From the NCBI RefSeq assembly GCF_029193595.2, contig NZ_CP135052.1:3162001-3226000 (forward strand): 64,000 bases of DNA, in the 5' to 3' direction. The notes below the pieces were generated by a model. It was not told where the DNA came from. It saw only the letters and a program-made list of their open reading frames with translations, and ran no database searches. The position numbers and the translations under genes are program-made. The stretch is from Providencia hangzhouensis. Its GTDB lineage: Bacteria; Pseudomonadota; Gammaproteobacteria; Enterobacterales; Enterobacteriaceae. Shown here one piece after another: positions 62,565-64,000 of the stretch (the stretch's first letter is position 1; every line of letters starts with the position of its first letter).

Positions 62565-63632
62565 ATGAGCCAGAAAATTTTATTTATCGACCGTGATGGA
62601 ACATTAATTACCGAGCCGCCAACTGACTTTCAAGTTGATAGTTTAAGTAAACTCGCCTTTGAAAAAGCAGTTATTCCTAGCTTACTTGCTCTGCAAAAAG
62701 CCAATTACCGTTTAGTGATGATAACCAATCAAGACGGCTTAGGCACCGATAGCTTTCCAACAGCAGATTTCGAACCGCCTCATAATTTAATGATGCAGGT
62801 ATTGGAGTCCCAAGGCGTTAAATTTGATGAAGTGTTAATTTGCCCACATAAGCCCGAAGATAACTGCACTTGCCGTAAACCTAAATTGCAGTTAGTTGAG
62901 CGCTATTTAGACAGCAACGTATTAGACAGCGAAAACAGCTATGTGATTGGTGACCGTGAAACAGATATTCAATTAGCTAAAAATATGGGTATCAAAGGGT
63001 TACGTTATAACCCAACAGAACTTGACTGGGAGGCCATCACCCAGCAATTAACCAAACGCAACCGCCATGCACTGGTGAAGCGTGTAACAAAAGAAACCAA
63101 TATCCAAGTTGAAGTGTGGCTGGACCAAGAAGGCGGCAGCAAAATTAGTACTGGCGTAGGCTTCTTTGACCACATGTTAGACCAAATCGCGACTCACGGC
63201 GGTTTCCGGTTAAACATTGAAGTGAATGGCGATTTATTTATCGATGACCACCACACGGTTGAAGACACCGGTCTTGCACTAGGTGAAGCATTGAAAGTGG
63301 CACTGGGTGATAAACGCGGTATCGCACGTTTTGGTTTCGTTCTGCCAATGGATGAATGCCAAGCGCGCTGTGCACTGGATATTTCAGGTCGCCCGCACCT
63401 TGAATACAAGGCCGAGTTTAAATACCAACGCGTCGGTGACTTAAGCACAGAAATGATTGAGCACTTCTTTAGCTCACTTTCCTATGCCATGGGTTGCACA
63501 TTACACCTGAAAACCAAAGGGAAAAACGATCACCACAAAGCCGAAAGTTTGTTTAAAGTTTTCGGCCGCACATTGCGCCAAGCAATTCGTGTTGAAGGGG
63601 ATACGTTACCTAGCTCGAAAGGGGTTCTGTAA
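62565..63632 (+). CDS. hisB: Bifunctional histidinol-phosphatase / imidazoleglycerol-phosphate dehydratase
   Basis: A fused enzyme performing two histidine steps. The N-terminal HAD-type phosphatase (about 1-165) has the DRDGT motif with Asp9 and Asp11, and zinc-binding cysteines in [11 protein letters not shown]. The C-terminal dehydratase (about 166-355) has the two His-rich Mn sites, [18 protein letters not shown] and [10 protein letters not shown], and a later DHHKAES. Length is 355 residues, like E. coli. Its stop codon overlaps the hisH start by one base. Confidence 0.98.
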   Translation: MSQKILFIDRDGTLITEPPTDFQVDSLSKLAFEKAVIPSLLALQKANYRLVMITNQDGLGTDSFPTADFEPPHNLMMQVLESQGVKFDEVLICPHKPEDNCTCRKPKLQLVERYLDSNVLDSENSYVIGDRETDIQLAKNMGIKGLRYNPTELDWEAITQQLTKRNRHALVKRVTKETNIQVEVWLDQEGGSKISTGVGFFDHMLDQIATHGGFRLNIEVNGDLFIDDHHTVEDTGLALGEALKVALGDKRGIARFGFVLPMDECQARCALDISGRPHLEYKAEFKYQRVGDLSTEMIEHFFSSLSYAMGCTLHLKTKGKNDHHKAESLFKVFGRTLRQAIRVEGDTLPSSKGVL

Positions 63633-64000
63633 TGAACGTTGTCATCCTTGATACCGGCTGTGCAAATTTAGCCTCCGTAGCCTATGCGGTGAAACGCCTA
63701 GGCTATAACCCTGTGGTGAGCCGTGATACCAATACTATTTTACAAGCTGACAAAGTCTTTTTGCCGGGGGTTGGTACTGCTAGCGCAGCCATGGAAAAGC
63801 TCACTGAACGTGAATTAGTTCCGTTAATCAAAGCACTTACCCAACCGGTGTTAGGTATCTGTTTAGGCATGCAGCTACTCGGCTCTTTTAGTGAAGAAGG
63901 CCAATCTACAGTGCCACTACTGGGGTTAATTGATAGCCCTGTACAAAAAATGGATGCCAATGGGCTTCCAGTTCCACATAGCGGTTGGAACCAAGTCAAA
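63632..64000 (+). CDS. hisH: Imidazole glycerol phosphate synthase glutamine amidotransferase subunit, 5' part
   Basis: The glutaminase subunit that passes ammonia to HisF. The first 123 codons are present and the rest runs off the window. The class I amidotransferase nucleophile region is seen as [18 protein letters not shown], with the catalytic Cys in CLGMQ. The ATG overlaps the hisB stop by one base (taATG), indicating translational coupling. Confidence 0.97.
   Translation, partial: MNVVILDTGCANLASVAYAVKRLGYNPVVSRDTNTILQADKVFLPGVGTASAAMEKLTERELVPLIKALTQPVLGICLGMQLLGSFSEEGQSTVPLLGLIDSPVQKMDANGLPVPHSGWNQVK

Overview
The window looks like chromosomal DNA of a gamma-proteobacterium of the order Enterobacterales, family Morganellaceae, most likely Providencia or a close relative. 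The basis is close protein resemblance to Enterobacterales housekeeping genes (PflB, SerS, FtsK, Lrp, ClpA, HisG-HisB), an AT-leaning base composition, and gene order that follows the E. coli pfl-serS-ftsK-lrp-trxB-cydDC-aat-infA-clpAS-cspD-macAB-ybjD-lysO-ybjT-art-rlmC-ybjN-ybjC-grxA block, with lineage-specific insertions and losses. The genus call is inference. No rRNA, tRNA, CRISPR array or prophage was seen.

Layout. 1-2.7 kb: 3' part of pflB and the activase gene pflA (anaerobic pyruvate cleavage). 2.7-7.5 kb: a lineage-specific stretch with a DUF2000 gene divergent from an AsnC-type regulator, a BPSS1780-type membrane protein, a LysR regulator broken by a 7-bp duplication and facing a TauE/SafE exporter, and an IS200/IS1541-like element whose transposase start appears broken. 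7.5-15.7 kb: serS, rarA, lolA, ftsK and lrp on the minus strand. 16.2-27.3 kb: trxB, a DUF4153 membrane protein, cydDC, aat, infA, then clpA-clpS (minus) and cspD. 27.4-36 kb: two catabolic-looking islands. The first is DUF1177 / IclR / nitrilase-type hydrolase / NCS1 permease. The second is a GntR-FCD regulator divergent from an RraA-type aldolase, an MFS (ACS-type) transporter and a mannonate-dehydratase-like enzyme. 36-46.8 kb: macAB, ybjD, lysO, ybjT and the arginine ABC transporter artPIQM. 46.9-48.1 kb: a very AT-rich gene, split by a frameshift, that looks like a YopT-type (C58) cysteine protease and occupies the slot held by artJ in E. coli. 48.2-52.2 kb: rlmC, ybjN, ybjC, grxA, the sigma-E sRNA gene rybB, yjbQ and ybjG. 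53-55.8 kb: sdaC-sdaB for serine uptake and deamination. 55.9-58.8 kb: dacC, a GST gene and yeeZ. 59-64 kb: the his operon with its leader peptide, attenuator, hisG, hisD, hisC, hisB and the 5' part of hisH.

Most of the window is conserved core. The accessory interest lies in the split C58-like protease, the two catabolic islands with palindromic operator candidates next to their regulators, the 14-unit Pro-Gln-Gln tract in FtsK, and the small frame-breaking changes in a LysR gene and an IS200-type transposase. All identifications are from reading the sequence and from memory of the families. No database search was run.
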